Positions 45,402 to 57,264 are shown, counted from the stretch's first letter. The stretch is 64,000 nt of DNA from Pyrus communis (GCF_963583255.1 NC_084804.1:26291061-26355060); one strand, 5' to 3'. A program made the numbers and translations. The notes: generated from the sequence alone by a model not told the origin.

Positions 45402-48400
45402 ATGACTCGTCGCTCTCGGCCTATTATAGAGAACATCTCCGACTTTGACGGTGATTTTGAACGCACTTTGAGGAGAACGAGGAGTCAACAAGAGCCACCA
45501 CAACCTCCACCACAACCTGGGCTTGAAGAAGACGAAGTAGGTGTAGAAGAAAAGCCCACGGATCAGATTTTTGAAGAAGAACAAGCCATGGCAGCAGATA
45601 ATAGAACCATCAAGGAGCTTTCGGCCTCAGGTTTGGATAATGCATTGCCTCTTTGTATCCAATACCCCACGGCTGCAGAGGGGAAGACTGAGGAATTTGA
45701 ACTCAAATCCAGTTTGTTACACCATATTCCGAAGTTCCATGGCTTGTCTATGGAAGACCCCAACAAACACTTGAAGGAGTTCGAGGTGGTTTGTTCGAGC
45801 ATGACCCCCGTCAATGTGGATGGGAGTATATTGAAGATGAAGGCCTTTCCATTTTCACTTATGGACAAGGCCAAAGATTGGCTCTACGAACTAGCCCCGG
45901 GAACTGTGACTTCGTGGGAGAGTATGAAGCGTGCTTTCTTGGAGAAATTCTTCCCTACTTCGAGAGTGATTCTCCTACGGAAGAAAATTAGTGGTATTCA
46001 ACAGAATCATGGTGAGACATTCCCGTCTTATTATGAGCGCTTCAAGGGCCTTGTAGCTTCATGTCCTCAACATCAAATGAAGGAGGAACTTCTCCTTCAA
46101 TATTTCTATGAGGGCCTCCTTCCTATCGAACGTCAAATGGTTGATGCGTCAGCGGGATGAGCATTGGTGGACAAAACACCAAGGGATGCCAAGATTCTCA
46201 TAGCCAACCGAGCGCTCAACGCTCAACAATATGAAGGAGTGGGCCAAAGGGAAGCCCCACGGCAACAAAGTGTAAATGAGGTGAGTGCTATTTCTGAAAT
46301 TCAATCACAACTTGCTAATCTTACTTCTCTTGTTTCTCAGGTTGTGATTGGTCCAAAAGCACAAGAACACCAAGTTTGTGGCGTGTGCTCAATTCAAGGG
46401 CATCCATCCGACAAGTGCCCTCAACTAATCGATAATGGTGGGTGGGAATCTGCCAATGCAATTGGTTTCCAAGGACAAAATCAAAACAACCCATACTCGA
46501 ACACTTACAATGCCGGATGGAGGGACCATCCAAACTTCAAATGGAGGGAGCCACAACAAGCTGCCCAACAAGGAGGATTTAGGCCAAACCCCCCTGGTTT
46601 TTATTCCAAGCCGTATGCACCCCAACAATCCCAACAACCTTCGGCATCATCTCATTCAGGTACGTCTTTGGAAAGTAATCAAGCTATGCAATTACTAACC
46701 TCTATTTCGCAGGGGTTGCAAAATCAAAACAACCGAATAGAAAATAACGAGAAGGAGATGATGGATATGAAGAAACAAATAGGGCAGATTTCTGAGTTCC
46801 TTGGACAGATTAGAGAGCAAGGAAAGCTTCCTAGCTCAACCACAGTCAATCCAAAGGGAGGATTCGAATCCGCCAAGGCCATCACCCTAAGGGGTGGAAA
46901 AGAAGTTGGGACCGAGCCAAACAATCCCAAATCTGCCCAGAAAGTAGATGAAGAGACGACACAACCTGAGGCAGATCACCCTAACTCGGCCAAATCAGGT
47001 AATTTAAGTTCAAATTCATGTACTTCACGTCCTAATCTGCCCAATGTACCTTTTCCTCGCAGGTTCATGCAAGAAAAAAAGGAAGAAAGCGAGAAGGACA
47101 TTCTTGAAACGTTCCGGAAGGTGCAAGTGAACATACCGCTTCTCGATGCAATCAAACAGGTTCCAAAGTATGCTAAATTCCTCAAGGACCTATGCAATAC
47201 AAAGAGAAGAAGGGCAAACAAAGAGGTAGTGAAGGTAAGCGAGAATGTGTCCGCTGTTTTGCAACGTAAACTGCCTACCAAGTGCAAAGACCCCGGTAGT
47301 TTCACGATTCCTTGTGTGATTGGACATAATCGTTTTGAACATGCCATGCTTGATTTAGGTGCATCCATAAATGTCATGCCTTATTCTATTTATGCATCTA
47401 TGAATTTGGGTGAATTAAAACAAGATGGTGTAATTATACAATTGGCTGATCGTTCTAACGCGTATCCAAAAGGAGTTTTGGAGGATGTGCTTGTGCAGGT
47501 GAACCATTTAATTTTTCCGGCTGATTTCTACGTCCTAGACATGGAGGATTCAGCCCATTCTACATCTTTGCCGATTCTCCTTGGTAGGCCATTCATGAAG
47601 ACGGCCCGAACGAAGATTGATGTATACAAAGGCACCTTGACAATGGAATTCGATGGGGAAGTGATTGATTTTAATATTTCTGAAACTATGAGATATCCCG
47701 TTGATGACCATTCTTGTTTTTCCATTGATGTTATCGATTCTTTGGCGCAGGTATACCTTGAAGAATTGAACGAGGACGCCCTGGAAACAACCATCACTAA
47801 GGCCATAGAGCGCAAAAATGAAGGATTTGGGCCAATGCAAGGCCACGGCAAGGAGGAGGAATTCTTTGCAATGGGTTCTAGTGAAGAAATAATTGAGGTT
47901 GTGGCAGACCTTGAGTCATTGCCACAACAATATGGTAAGGTTCCACTCTCACTTTCAAATTCAGTTTCCACTAAGATGCTACCTTCTGTTGTTCAGGCAC
48001 CATCGCTTGAACTTAAGCCGTTGCCGGACCATTTGAAGTATGTGTTTTTGGGAGAAGGCGAAACATTGCCCGTCATCATTTCATCAAGTCTCACAGCAAA
48101 GGAGGAGGAGAAGCTTGTGAGGGTGCTGCGAGAGCACAAAACGGCCATAGGGTGGACTTTGGCCGACATTAAAGGAATAAGCCCTACCACATGCATGCAC
48201 CGTATACTTCTTGAGGAGGGGGCTAAACCAACTCGAGAGGCTCAACGCCGTCTCAACCCTCCGATGATGGAAGTGGTGAAGAAAGAAATAATCAAGCTAT
48301 TGGATTGCGGAGTGATCTACCCTATCTCCGATAGCCGTTGGGTCTCTCCAGTTCAAGTCGTTCCCAAGAAGTCCGGAGTAACTGTTATCAAGAATGATGA

Positions 48401-50915
48401 GAATGAGCTCGTGCCTACACGCATTCAGACTGGATGGCGAGTATGTATCGATTACCGGAAGCTAAATGCCATGACTAGGAAAGATCACTTTCCTTTGCCA
48501 TTCATCGACCAGATGCTCGAAAGGTTAGCCGGTCATGCTTTTTACTGTTTTCTTGATGGATACTCTGGATATAACCAAATTGTGATAGCCCCGGATGATC
48601 AAGAGAAGACCACATTCACATGTCCCTTTGGAACATTTGCTTATCGTCGCATGCCATTTGGCTTATGCAACGCACCGGCCACTTTCCAAAGGTGTATGGT
48701 AAGTATATTTTCCGATTTTGTTGAAAAGATCATTGAGGTTTTCATGGATGATTTCAGTGTATTTGGGAGTTCATTTGATAATTGCTTGGATAATCTAACC
48801 TTAATTTTGAAACGATGTGTTGAAACTAACCTTGTCTTGAATTGGGAGAAATGTCACTTTATGGTGAAACAAGGTATAGTTTTAGGACATATTGTTTCAG
48901 AAAAAGGAATTGAAGTAGATAAATCGAAAATAGACCTTGTACGTCACTTACCCTCTCCTACTTCGGTTAGAGAGGTACGTTCGTTTCTTGGCCATGCAGG
49001 GTTCTATAGGCGTTTTATCAAGGACTTCTCCAAGATGTCCAACCCTCTTTGCCGATTGCTTCAAAAAGATGTGCCATTCAAGTTTGATGAAGAGTGTAAT
49101 TCGGCATTTAACCAACTCAAGGAGAAGCTAGTCTCGGCCCCCATTATTGTACCTCCAGATTGGAGCCTCCCTTTCGAGCTCATGTGCGATGCATCCGACT
49201 ATGCATTAGGAGCTGTTCTAGGACAAAGAAGAGACAAGCGGCCGCATGTCATATACTATGCCTCTCGGACTCTCAATGATGCCCAATTGAACTACTCCAC
49301 GACGGAAAAAGAACTTCTAGCTGTGGTTTTTGCTTTAGATAAATTCCGTTCATATTTAATTGGTACTAAAGTAATCGTTTATTCTGATCATGCAGCTTTG
49401 AGGTACTTGCTCACGAAAAAGGAAGCAAAGCCGAGGCTTATCCGTTGGATTCTTCTTCTTCAAGAATTTGATATTGAAATCCGGGATAAGAAAGGAAGCG
49501 AGAATGTAGTGGCTGACCATTTAAGCCGAATGATCCACGAGGAGCATGAACATGCCGTACCTATCCCTGAAACTTTTCCCGATGAGCAGCTACTTTCCAT
49601 TGAGGTAAGTGAACCATGGTATGCAGATTTAGTGAATTACTTGGTGGCTAAACAAATTCCAAATGAACTAAACAAGCACCAACGTGATAAGCTTAAAAAT
49701 GATGCACGTTTCTATGTTTGGGATGACCCTTATTTGTGGAAGTATTGCTCAGATCAAATTATACGTAGATGTGTGCATGATTCTGAATTTCACTCAATTC
49801 TAAGCTTTTGTCACACATATGCATGTGGTGGTCATTTTGGCACACAACGCACTGCCCTCAAGGTTTTAGAGTGTGGTTTTTATTGGCCGACTATATTTAG
49901 GGATGCTAGAACCTTTTGTATGTCTTGTGATCGTTGCCAACGAATGGGTAACATAGGTACCAAGGACCAAATGCCGCAAACCCCTGTCTTTAATGTTGAA
50001 ATTTTTGATGTTTGGGGCATTGATTTCATGGGCCCTTTCCCTCCATCTTATGGTTTCACTTATATCTTGCTTGCCGTTGATTATGTTTCTAAATGGGTGG
50101 AAGCAAAAGCCACCCGTACTAACGATTCTAAGGTGGTTGCAGATTTCGTGAAAACTAACATTTTTGCTAGGTTTGGAATGCCGAGAGTAATCATAAGTGA
50201 TGGAGGGTCTCACTTTTGCAATCGGACCATTGAGGCGTTGCTAAGAAAGTACCATGTCAACCATAAGGTCTCCACACCTTACCATCCTCAAACAAATGGC
50301 CAAGCCGAGGTGTCTAACCGAGAAATCAAACAAATTTTGGAGAAGACCGTTGGACCAACAAGGAGGGATTGGAGCTTACGTTTAGATGATGCACTGTGGG
50401 CATATCGTACGGCATACAAAACACCCATTGGGATGTCACCTTTTCGGCTCGTCTATGGTAAGCCATGTCATTTGCCCGTAGAGTTAGAGCACAAGGCACA
50501 TTGGGCCGTGAAGATTTTCAACATGGACATAGATGCAGCGGGAGTTCATAGGAAGCTCCAATTGAATGAACTTGAGGAGATTCGGAATGAAGCCTATGAG
50601 AATGCCCGGATGTACAAAGCCAAGACCAAAGCATTCCATGATAAAATGATTCGAACCAAGACCTTCACAGTTGGGCAGAAAGTGTTACTTTTCAACTCTC
50701 GCCTACGTTTGTTTCCTGGTAAGTTGCGTTCTAAATGGATTGGCCCGTTTGTTGTTACTAATGTTTTCCCTCATGGTGCAGTGCAAATCAAAAGTTCAAA
50801 GACGCAGCAAGAATTCAAAGTGAATGGGCATCGATTGAAGCCCTATTACGAGATGTTTGAGGAGCATGTCGTGGAGGAGGTACCCCTCCATGCCGTGGAA
50901 CCTAGTCAAGCTTAA
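45402..50915 (+). pseudogene. Y2 gag-pol polyprotein, one in-frame TGA
   Basis: 1838 codons from ATG 45402 to the terminal stop, interrupted only by TGA at codon 253 (46158-46160), inside gag; the sibling Y1 has a glycine codon there. Domains (polyprotein residues): capsid-type gag ~80-250; CCHC knuckle 326-339; protease with DLGA at 651-654; reverse transcriptase ~1010-1195 with catalytic Asp 1052 and FMDD 1114-1117; RNase H with D1263, E1302 and D1329; integrase with HHCC zinc site (H1471, H1478, C1509, C1512) and D1541, D1600, E1636 in D-D-35-E spacing; then a C-terminal domain with GPFVV and [11 protein letters not shown], no chromodomain. All catalytic residues I can check are present. 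The stop lies within gag, not at a gag-pol boundary, so it looks like a mutation rather than programmed recoding, but readthrough is not excluded. Confidence 0.92.
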
Positions 50916-51494
50916 ACGGAGGTACCGTCCGGCTGCAAGACGTAAAAGAAAGCGCTTCGTGGGAGGCAACCCATGCATCCGAATAGAGAAGAACTTGGAA
51001 ACCCCTTTAAGAGACTTATTTTTATTCCTTTCTTTTTCTTTACTGCCTTTACTTTGCTTTCTTTCTCGTATTTGTTTATTTGCTTGCTCTGTTGTGACTT
51101 TCTGCTTAAAACATTGAGGACAAAGTTTGATTTAAGTGTGGGGGGGGTAAACAATTTGTATTTGCATGAATTTCGTGGGATTTATTCACCTTTCACTTAG
51201 AATGTTGTTTCTTGCTGTTTTAAGCGTTTTTAGAGTGTTTTAGTGTGTTTTATAGTGTCTTGGTATAAAACTCCGGAAATTTGATAAAAATTTAAAAAAA
51301 AAAAAAAAAAAATTCTTTTGAAAAACCCAAAAATATGTGTTTTTAGAGTCATTTGAGTCATTTTGGTGTCTGCCTTGTTAGGTTGTTTAGTTGTTATTGT
51401 TTGTTTGTTTATTAATTGTGTGAGTCTATGATTGTAACATTGAGAAAATGTTTGATTTATTGATAGGCACTGCTAAACAAAGAAAGATGGTGCT
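50916..51494 (+). other. First 3' UTR segment of Y2
   Basis: After pol: the conserved GGGAGGCAACCCATGCA stretch, a GTGTGGGGGGG motif at ~51136, and ~250 bp that recur downstream at 53577-53770. No gene. A 19-base A-run is at about 51294-51312. Confidence 0.7.
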
Positions 51495-52202
51495 TCACAA
51501 AGGGTGTTTGCTTGAGGCCCCACTACGTGGCTTTACTCTTGAAGCGGAAGGCGTAGGAACAGAAGGCATCGGAGCGGAAGGCGTAGGAACAGTAGGCATC
51601 GGAGCGGAAGGCGTAGGAACAGAAGGCATAGGAGCAGAAGGCATCGAAGATAGAGCATTCCAGGCCTCAATACTTGGCCAAGCGCTGGATGAGCCAGGAA
51701 AAAGGTGCCTCTGGAGGAAAGACGAGAACCTTTGACGGTCACTGTGAATCCGACCTTCAGACTCTTGCAGCTCATCAAGCTTCCTCTTCATGCCCGTCGA
51801 ATAGTTGTTTGCAAGCACGTGCAAACTTCTATTCTCATACTTCAGCTGCTGGATCTCCTGCTTGAGACTTTCCACCTCTGCCATCAATGATTCCACCTGA
51901 CGGGAGCGGGCAAGCAGGCGTTGGCCCATGTTGGACACAGAACTCGCACACTGAACACTAAGTGCGAGGGACTCTTGAACGGCCAGCTCATCGGACCGTC
52001 CTGACAGCAGCCTACTATCTTTCGGAGTGAGGAGGTTCCTAGCTACTATTGTAGCTGTTGTGGCGTCCTGCATCACGGAGTCTTCACCTGTGAGAGGACC
52101 GTTAGAAGAAAAGAAAGAAGGGCGCCATACGTTACCTTGACGCGGCGCGCCCGTATCACTGCAAAGGCTCAATTCCAAGCTAAGGTTCGATGAGTTTGCC
52201 AT
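51495..52202 (-). CDS. asORF protein: EAR-like motif plus leucine zipper (copy C, Y2)
   Basis: A 235-residue frame antisense to gag-pol, from ATG 52202 to a stop at 51495, starting ~580 bp beyond pol. N-terminal NLSLELSL (residues 6-13) fits the LxLxL form of the EAR repression motif. Next come a conserved RQGNVWRPSF segment, a Leu/Ser-rich helix region, a four-heptad leucine zipper (L106, L113, L120, L127), and KRKLDELQES. The tail is a run of P/S/A/V/T/M repeats made by a 30-bp minisatellite, longer than in the X copy. There is no similarity to gag, pol or env that I can see. The mostly synonymous divergence from the X copy supports a real, selected protein. It probably acts in the nucleus if the EAR motif works (inference). 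It could instead be a captured host fragment. Confidence 0.8.
   Translation of the reverse strand: MANSSNLSLELSLCSDTGAPRQGNVWRPSFFSSNGPLTGEDSVMQDATTATIVARNLLTPKDSRLLSGRSDELAVQESLALSVQCASSVSNMGQRLLARSRQVESLMAEVESLKQEIQQLKYENRSLHVLANNYSTGMKRKLDELQESEGRIHSDRQRFSSFLQRHLFPGSSSAWPSIEAWNALSSMPSAPMPSVPTPSAPMPTVPTPSAPMPSVPTPSASRVKPRSGASSKHPL
51536..51650. repeat. 30-bp minisatellite coding the asORF tail
   Basis: On the plus strand, units read GGAGCGGAAGGCGTAGGAAC + AGAAGGCATC, repeated about 3.5 times with single-base changes. In frame with the asORF, it accounts for the longer C-terminal tail of this copy. Confidence 0.85.
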
Positions 52203-52720
52203 TTTTCAAAAGTGTTCAAAGAGAAGGGATGGAGTTAAATTTCAAAGGGCCGGAGTCGATTTTCTTCAGAGTGTGTTTGTTGTGGTGATCGATAGCTCAA
52301 TAAAAAAGCCAAGGCGACGCGTCCACCAATTCAAAAAGCCGGAATTTCCGGCGTAAGTTCGGCGACGCTTTCTCGGCTTTTCAGAAGGCGCGTTCAACTT
52401 TGTCAAAAGATTTCTTCTTTTCAGACAACACGTGGAGGCCATCACCGCAACTACACATCTTTAGCCGACAAGCGCAAAGTTCGGCGACGCTTTCTCTGCT
52501 TTTCAGAAGACGCGTGCAGCTTTGTCAAAAGGAGCCGCATCTGCACTACCACGTGTCGTTCAGAAAGCGAAGGGGCGCCTGCTCAGAAATCGAAGAGGTG
52601 TGTTCAGAGATCGAAGAGGCGCCATTATTTCAAAAAGCCGGATTTGCGGGATCAAAACGTTTGTCGACAAAGGTAAAAAAATACCACCACTTGATATTAT
52701 CTCTATATATGTCGACCTTC
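52203..52720. promoter_or_regulatory. Divergent promoter-like module, copy C
   Basis: From the asORF ATG outwards: palindrome GCCGGAATTTCCGGC 52338-52352; direct repeats 52361-52409 and 52483-52531 (begin GGCGACGCTTTCTC, end TTTGTCAAAAG); CACGTG at 52429-52434 and 52550-52555; CTATATATG on the plus strand at 52703-52711. G-boxes (CACGTG) are bZIP/bHLH sites in plants. The TATA box faces the 3' LTR and the asORF faces the other way. Confidence 0.55.
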
Positions 52721-53480
52721 GTCTTTGATGGCAGGGCAAACCTGAAGAAAATGCCCAACTCTCCCTCACCTCTGAGGGCGCACTCCCAGCAAAGCCTTTC
52801 GAAATACTCAATTCTTTCTTCTTCCCCAAAGATGATACCAGATGCCTGGAGTACATATGACCCAGGAGGAAACGGCGGATTGAAACATGTGCTGATTCAT
52901 TCACCGTTTCTTCAAAAGCAAAGGTATCTCATATCATCAAGGTCAAAAGCAAAAGTATCTCATATCATGCTCTTTCCCTGTCTTTTTCTTTGTCCTTGTT
53001 CTTACTCGCATGGCAAAGTAAACGAAGCAATCAGCCGGCACTTGGAGTCAGTCTTCCGATCTGGAGCCAACTGCCTGGAATCTATTCCTGATTGCTTACC
53101 TAGCGTTGCTCTCGAGTAGTCATCTTCAACGGTTGATACACTTCCGGAGAAGGGACCACTTCTGCAAAGGGGAGCGAGTAAGGCAAGTGAAAATGATACA
53201 TTGAAGCATGTGGAGACAAACATAGGCTGAGTTATCCTCCAACCCTTTTCAATACGAATTGGAAAGATTGAACAAAGAAACAGACCAAAGGGGTAAGCTC
53301 AGACCTTCGGGGGAGACCAAAAGAACCATCCTGCTGCCCAGTTCAAGAAGTAGCACAAAGGAAAATCAACGATGGGCAGAAACCAGTTCAAGAGTAAGCC
53401 TGTGGAATCACAAAGATCAAAAGCCTCAATGCAATTACCAAGGAGAAGATGGAATTTACACTCTATAACCAGATTTGCGT
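52721..53480 (+). other. Distal part of the asORF module (Y2)
   Basis: Conserved in all three copies but without a consistent frame. A sense frame of ~239 codons (52400-53119) begins at TTG, has no ATG and shifts frame near its end relative to the X copy, so I treat it as non-coding. Confidence 0.5.
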
Positions 53481-54472
53481 CTCTAAACTCTTCTCTTTGT
53501 TAATTACATTATGCCATGTTTAGTATGTTTAAGTGCTTTTTATGTATTTACTTATGCTTTGTGTGAATCTATGCTTAAAACATTAAGGACAATGTTTGAT
53601 TTAAGTGTGGGGGGGTAACTAAGTATATTTGATGCAAATTCGTTGGATTTTATCACCTATCACTTCACATGTTGTTTCTCACTGTTTTAAAACTGTTTTA
53701 GTGTGTTTTGTCTTAAAAATTCGAAAATCCCATAAAAATTTGAAAAATTGTTTTGAAAAACCCAAAAAGAGTTGTTTTAAAGTTGTTTTTGTGTGTGTGT
53801 TTGTGTCTTAGGATACCTTCCAACACAATGATAAGGATTTGGTTTGTAATTGCATGACTGTTAAAAAGAGTTATTAACATAGAGAAAAGTTTGATTTACT
53901 CTTGGTATATGCTTGGTTATGGTTATAATGTATAACTTCACATGCAATCATAAAAGAAAATTTAGCTTTTGTAACATGCCTGAAGGAAGGAACTCAAACA
54001 AATGCTACAACCCTGAGAGACTTGAGCCTATAACGTTCTTTGGAGAGTATAATCTGTGATTTCTTGTTTTCTAAAATCGTTGCATGATCTCATTATTCTT
54101 TGCTTGGTTACTACTTAGAAGGCGTTTCATCATATAGTTCCAAATGCTAGAACTCATGCCCATTTCATTCAAAGCATGTTATTGATTTGCATAACATATA
54201 TCAAGATGAAGTTGTGTAGTTGCCACCATAGCCAAATAGCCTCGCTTCCCATATTTCGTATATGTTGTAAGTTTTACCCCCGTTGAGCCATGTTAACCCA
54301 TGTTCTTTGTTTACCCACTTTATCTTCACCTAACCTAGAATATGACCGTCCTTACCCTTGTTCTTAAAAGATAGTGAGCATGACTTAATTGAATTCCTTT
54401 TGAGTTACATTATGAAAGAAAATAAGTGTGGGGGAGAGAATGTTTAAGTGTTTTTGTTTTGAGATTCAAAGG

Positions 54473-54507
<35 letters not shown>

Positions 54508-55260
54508 AGAAAAGAATAAGTGATTGAAGAAAGGTTCCAAAACACCAATTCTGGGCGTAAATTGTCTAAATTCTCCCTTTTTGTTCAAAAGTTGAGTTTT
54601 CATTCAAAAGTGAATTCTAAGTTGATTAAAATGCTTTGCTCACTATTTCTTTAAGAACCTTTGTTTTCCATATCCCTTCTTTATCCACATACCCCAAGCC
54701 CCGTTACAACCCTTGACTTCTATCTTGAGTGTTGTGTATTTCAATTTGTGGAGTTTGAACTTGGTATGAGCTTATGGTGTCACTGGTTCTCGCGTCTAAG
54801 TAGTAGCATTCCATTCATGAGATCATATCTAAACTTGATTATTAACTCCAGAATTTGCGTTCTTTGTGATACATATATGTGAGTGTCGTTTTCATGTTTA
54901 CATCAATCTTCTCACATATGACTAGATTAGGGTGTGTAGTTAGAAAATCTGAGTAAAAATTGAGTGCATATCTTGAAAGGAATTGAGCAAATTCTCTAAG
55001 GCATGTTACTACATTCAAAACATGGTTTTAAATGCTTAATTGTGAACTAGTATATGGTGAATATGATTAAGAATGTACTTCAATGTGAAGATGACTAAAA
55101 TCTGTGAGAATGATGATTTTTAACTTGTCATGTGCATTGGAAATCCCTAAGACGGTTGTTGGAAGGTTTAGGTTGTGTTTTACGTGTTTAGTGTCGTTTT
55201 GTTTATTTGTTTTTATTCTGTTTTGCTCGAGGACTAGCAAAAGCTAAGTGTCGGGGTATT
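53481..55260 (+). other. Second 3' UTR of Y2 and PPT
   Basis: GTGTGGGGG motifs at ~53605 and ~54425, and the PPT at 55248-55260, which reads GTGTCGGGGTATT with a C interrupting the G run. A 31-base A-run is at ~54474-54504. No coding frame. Confidence 0.7.
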
Positions 55261-57264
55261 TGATAGGAGCATATTCATGCGACTTAAATGGCTTGTTCTC
55301 GTGAATTTACGTTATGTTTCTCTCGTTATTTTAGTCCTTTATGCTTCTTTTGTGTGTTTTCAGGTTCTAAGGGCCTAGGGAGCAAGAAAGTGCATTTTGA
55401 GGCCATTTGGAGCATTTTTGGGCATGGATTGGATAGCTTATCCATGGAGCCAAGAGGATGGACGAATTTGAAGGCCTTGTATACACTTGAAGACACAAAA
55501 CAATGGCTCTAGCCCAATCAAACACATTATGCCATACAAACCAACCTATTTTAGGCCCATTCTATGTACTTAAACCCTAGCCCTTTAAACTAATTCATTT
55601 ATCACTTATCAAACCATTCACTTATCACTCACCACATATCATTCACTTATCACTTAACATATCATTCATTTATTTCACTTCCATACTCCTCTTAATTCCA
55701 CATGCATTCTCACACATGCACATCATTCACTCACATTTCCACCATTCATTCTTTATTCCTTTCCAAACATCTCACATGCATTTCCACCTTCCTACTTCAT
55801 CATTTCACCACATTCTCCCTCTTTAACTCACATGCATTCATCATAATTCACAACACAAAACAACTTCATTGTCGTGGGTTCCCATTTCCTTTCCAAACAT
55901 CTCACATGCATTTCTTCATTATTTCCTAACCCTACATGCATTATTTATTGCATCTTCACATGCATTCACACACACTTTACACATTCAAACCGTGAGCTCC
56001 CATTCCTATATGCCATTTTCAGATTTCCACCCACTAACCTAGTCATCAACACATGCACTTCCACCTTTCATCCACAATGATTCATGATTCATTCACTTTG
56101 CATCCTTTAAATCACATACTTTTCCATCATTAATTAGCCACTTGCATCTTAAACAAACAACCATATGTTCCCTCCACTACTCCTATAAATACCCTTGCAT
56201 TCATTCATTCAATTCATATCTCATATTTCCATTCACAACACTTCACACAACACAAATACACATCCATTGCCGCAATTCCCCTTCCATTTTCTGTGCAGTT
56301 TTTCTCCTTCATTGCAGCCACTATCCAACCACTTCCCATCCCTCCAAAACACTTCACATAATCCCCAAAGCTCACCTTAGACCTTGTGCTACAACAACGA
56401 GGAAGAAAAGAGTGCCTAAACGTTCATACAATTCAAGTTTGAGTTGTTGGAATGTTTAGGTGTTTCTTTGATTTCAAAGTTTAAATTTAATTCTCTTTGT
56501 TTTGTACGTATGAGAAGTGAAGAGAAGAGTGCCTAAACGTTCATACAATTCACGTTTGAGTTGTTGGAATGTTTAGGTGTTTCTTTGATTTCAAAGTTAT
56601 GAGGAACTAAACCCCCCTTTAGCTAGGGGGTGATTCGAAACTATGTTTATATTTGCATTTTGAATTGATTACGTTTGGTTGGAATTTCATAAGTTGTGGA
56701 TTCAATTCGTTTAACTGTTTGATTGATAACTTATTTATGTATGTTCATTGAGATTGCAAGCTTAATTTTCATGCATAAATATGACGCTAGAATATAAGTG
56801 CGTTAAACGAATTCTTGGCATAAGTTTCATGCGTATTCCATAGTAACGAATGCCTCGTCGATGTTTATGATTTCCGTTGAACTTAATGATCTTTGTTGAA
56901 TGTCTCTATCATGCGTATTCCATAGTTAGGGACTTTGATTAAGAATAATTTGGTTGTAATGCGTATTCCATTCAATCCAACGAATTTAGGGAAATCTGAA
57001 AGTTAATCTAAGCGGATCTAATTAACTTGGAGCATTGAGTTTCACAACTTATCGAAAGACCAACTGAGAATCAATTTTGTTTGCAAGTGTAACATGTGTG
57101 GAGAAGAACCCCTTGGCTATTCCATCATCCATATTTTTATCACATTCATATTTACATTTTGCCTTTAATTATATTCTGTCTTTTTAATTTAATATCGTCC
57201 AACCACAATTCCCCCCCCTATTTTGTTAAGTCTTAATCATTTGTATTTGTTTTATTTTTGTATC
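55261..57264 (+). mobile_element. Y2 3' LTR, interrupted
   Basis: Colinear with 42980-44984, with one C-run length difference seen. TATA box at 56184-56191. It stops at GTATC (57260-57264), where another LTR is inserted. Confidence 0.95.

Larger units (their letters stand above)
42980..57264 (+). mobile_element. Y2 element: nearly complete Athila-type retrotransposon with antisense ORF
   Basis: 5' LTR 42980-45268, PBS, gag-pol, 3' UTR start, asORF module, second 3' UTR, PPT, and 3' LTR 55261-57264, which is itself interrupted at 57265. Over the ~2004 bp that can be compared, I saw only one difference between the LTRs (a C-run of 9 versus 8), so it is very young. There is no env-like frame where many Athila-group elements carry one; the asORF module sits there instead. 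Confidence 0.95.

Noticed and set aside
46164..46166. Internal start codon for a separate Y2 pol protein after the TGA
   Set aside because: The codon is TTG in mid-gag and is simply the next codon of the uninterrupted frame in Y1.
47550..47971. Antisense frames of 98-147 codons inside gag-pol (also 42108, 42660, 46976, 49866)
   Set aside because: Shadows of the strong sense reading frame; no start context, domains or upstream signals.
52400..53119. Sense-strand frame of ~239 codons in the asORF module (also 17545-18186, 4069-4413)
   Set aside because: It has no ATG, starting at TTG. The three copies diverge by frameshifts, it runs through the promoter-like motifs, and there is no constraint pattern.
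50916..55260. An env-like sense ORF as in many Athila-group elements
   Set aside because: I found no sense frame with ATG, signal peptide or membrane segments between pol and the 3' LTR.
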